The position numbers were made by a program, and so were the translations under genes. Shown here piece after piece: positions 63,228-64,000 of a stretch of DNA of 64,000 nt (position 1 is its first letter; each line of letters opens with the position of its first letter). The notes under the pieces are model-generated. The model searched no databases. It worked only from the letters and a program-made list of their open reading frames with translations, and was not told where the DNA came from. The stretch lies in contig NZ_PYWM01000005.1 of the NCBI RefSeq assembly GCF_003049665.1, positions 1-64,000 of the forward strand, written 5' to 3'. Origin of the DNA: Lysinibacillus mangiferihumi. Its GTDB lineage: Bacteria; Bacillota; Bacilli; Bacillales_A; Planococcaceae.

Positions 63228-64000
63228 ATGATTACAGGTGAAATTAAGAATAAAATTGATAATATTTGGACGACGTTATGGACGGAAGGGAATACAAACC
63301 CGTTAACAAACATTGAACAATTAACATATCTACTGTTCATTAAAGGCTTAGACGAAGGTGAATTAAAAAAAGAAAACGAAGCGGCATTTTTAGGGCTTGA
63401 ATATAAAGGTATCTTCTCCGAAATATCAGCAGACTTTACAGATATGCAAAAAAAGCATTGGCCGATGTTAAGATGGACTCAATTTAAAAATCTACCTGCA
63501 CAAGAAATGTATGAAGTAATGGTGAACACGATTTTCCCGTTCATTAAAACATTAGGTGGTAAAGATGAATCAGCTTTTTCGAAGTATATGAAAGATGCAA
63601 TGTTCCAAATTAACAAGCCAGCTACGTTACAAAAGGTTGTAACAGCACTTGATAGTATCCCAATGGAAGACCGCGATACACAAGGTGACATTTACGAGTA
63701 TCTATTATCGAAGCTGCAAACATCAGGTACAAATGGTCAATTCCGTACACCACGTCACATTATTAAAATGATGGTGGAATTAATGAAGCCATCACCAGAA
63801 GATACAATTATTGATCCAGCAATGGGTTCAGCAGGATTTTTAGTAGCTGCAAGTGAATACTTACGTAAAAACCATAGTGACCTATTTTTAGTACAAGGCT
63901 TAAATGAACATTTCCATCACAATATGTTCTTTGGTAATGATATGGATACAACGATGCTACGTATTGGTGCGATGAATATGATGCTACACGGCGTAGATGC
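63228..64000 (+). CDS. hsdM: Second type I DNA methyltransferase M subunit, N-terminal part
   Basis: The visible 257 residues start MITGEIKNKIDNIWTTLWTE and contain the HsdM N-terminal helical domain, then GQFRTPRHIIKMMVEL near 165-180, SAM-binding DPAMGSAGFL near 190-199 and on to GMMLHGVD-like motifs at the window edge. It differs from the first HsdM at 56353 and so begins a second type I system. The catalytic NPPF is beyond the window. Gene truncated only by the window. Confidence 0.92.
   Translation, partial: MITGEIKNKIDNIWTTLWTEGNTNPLTNIEQLTYLLFIKGLDEGELKKENEAAFLGLEYKGIFSEISADFTDMQKKHWPMLRWTQFKNLPAQEMYEVMVNTIFPFIKTLGGKDESAFSKYMKDAMFQINKPATLQKVVTALDSIPMEDRDTQGDIYEYLLSKLQTSGTNGQFRTPRHIIKMMVELMKPSPEDTIIDPAMGSAGFLVAASEYLRKNHSDLFLVQGLNEHFHHNMFFGNDMDTTMLRIGAMNMMLHGVD

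Overview
The window is AT-rich, low-GC Firmicutes DNA. Strong AGGAGG-type ribosome binding sites, frequent TTG and GTG starts, a Gram-positive lipoprotein signal and the codon use point to Bacillales, perhaps a Lysinibacillus or Solibacillus relative (inference; no ribosomal or housekeeping marker is present). I see no housekeeping gene in 64 kb. It reads as an accessory island: a defence island flanking a stretch of mobile-element and polymorphic-toxin debris. No tRNA, rRNA or CRISPR array was seen.

Left part (1-12.7 kb): the end of an IS3-family element has cut a type III restriction (Res) gene, which survives without its Walker A motif. A small PC4/YdbC-like protein follows. Next come a two-gene unit of SNF2-type helicase plus giant sacsin/Hsp90-like ATPase with a C-terminal HNH-type zinc site, then a JAMM/MPN+ protease-like gene overlapping a gene with a DUF4145-like N-terminus.

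Central-left (13.1-23.5 kb): the most unusual locus. A WYL-domain regulator precedes seven tightly packed co-directional genes: dynamin-like GTPase, apparent pseudo-GTPase, second dynamin-like GTPase, two-TM membrane protein, HerA/FtsK-type ATPase, LHH-family HNH nuclease and SUKH-family immunity protein. Overlapping stops and starts argue for one operon. I propose a membrane-remodelling plus HerA-nuclease defence or conflict system with its own immunity gene; I do not know a described system with this composition.

Middle (23.5-42.9 kb): two 132-bp direct repeats (97% identical) bracket about 10 kb and end in an attachment-site-like sequence resembling a tmRNA 3' end. A scrambled tyrosine-integrase remnant lies beside the first copy. 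Between them are a serine recombinase with a res-like palindrome, a secreted protein, a lipoprotein, a Ser/Thr kinase divergent from a HEPN-like protein, membrane proteins and a two-gene module ending in a PD-(D/E)XK-like nuclease. Beyond the second copy is a graveyard of broken toxin and regulator fragments interspersed with intact immunity-like orphan genes.

Right part (42.9-64 kb): an intact four-gene Wadjet (Jet) plasmid-defence operon in the order D-A-B-C, a small CxxC protein, an IS3-like remnant, a modification-sensor-like/HNH protein, a complete type I R-M system (hsdR, hsdM, hsdS) with a small divergent membrane-protein gene inside it, a deletion junction that fuses the 3' ends of a YHYH-like secreted protein and a PLD-helicase, a NUDIX hydrolase, a second sensor-like/HNH paralogue, and the start of a second type I methyltransferase running off the window.
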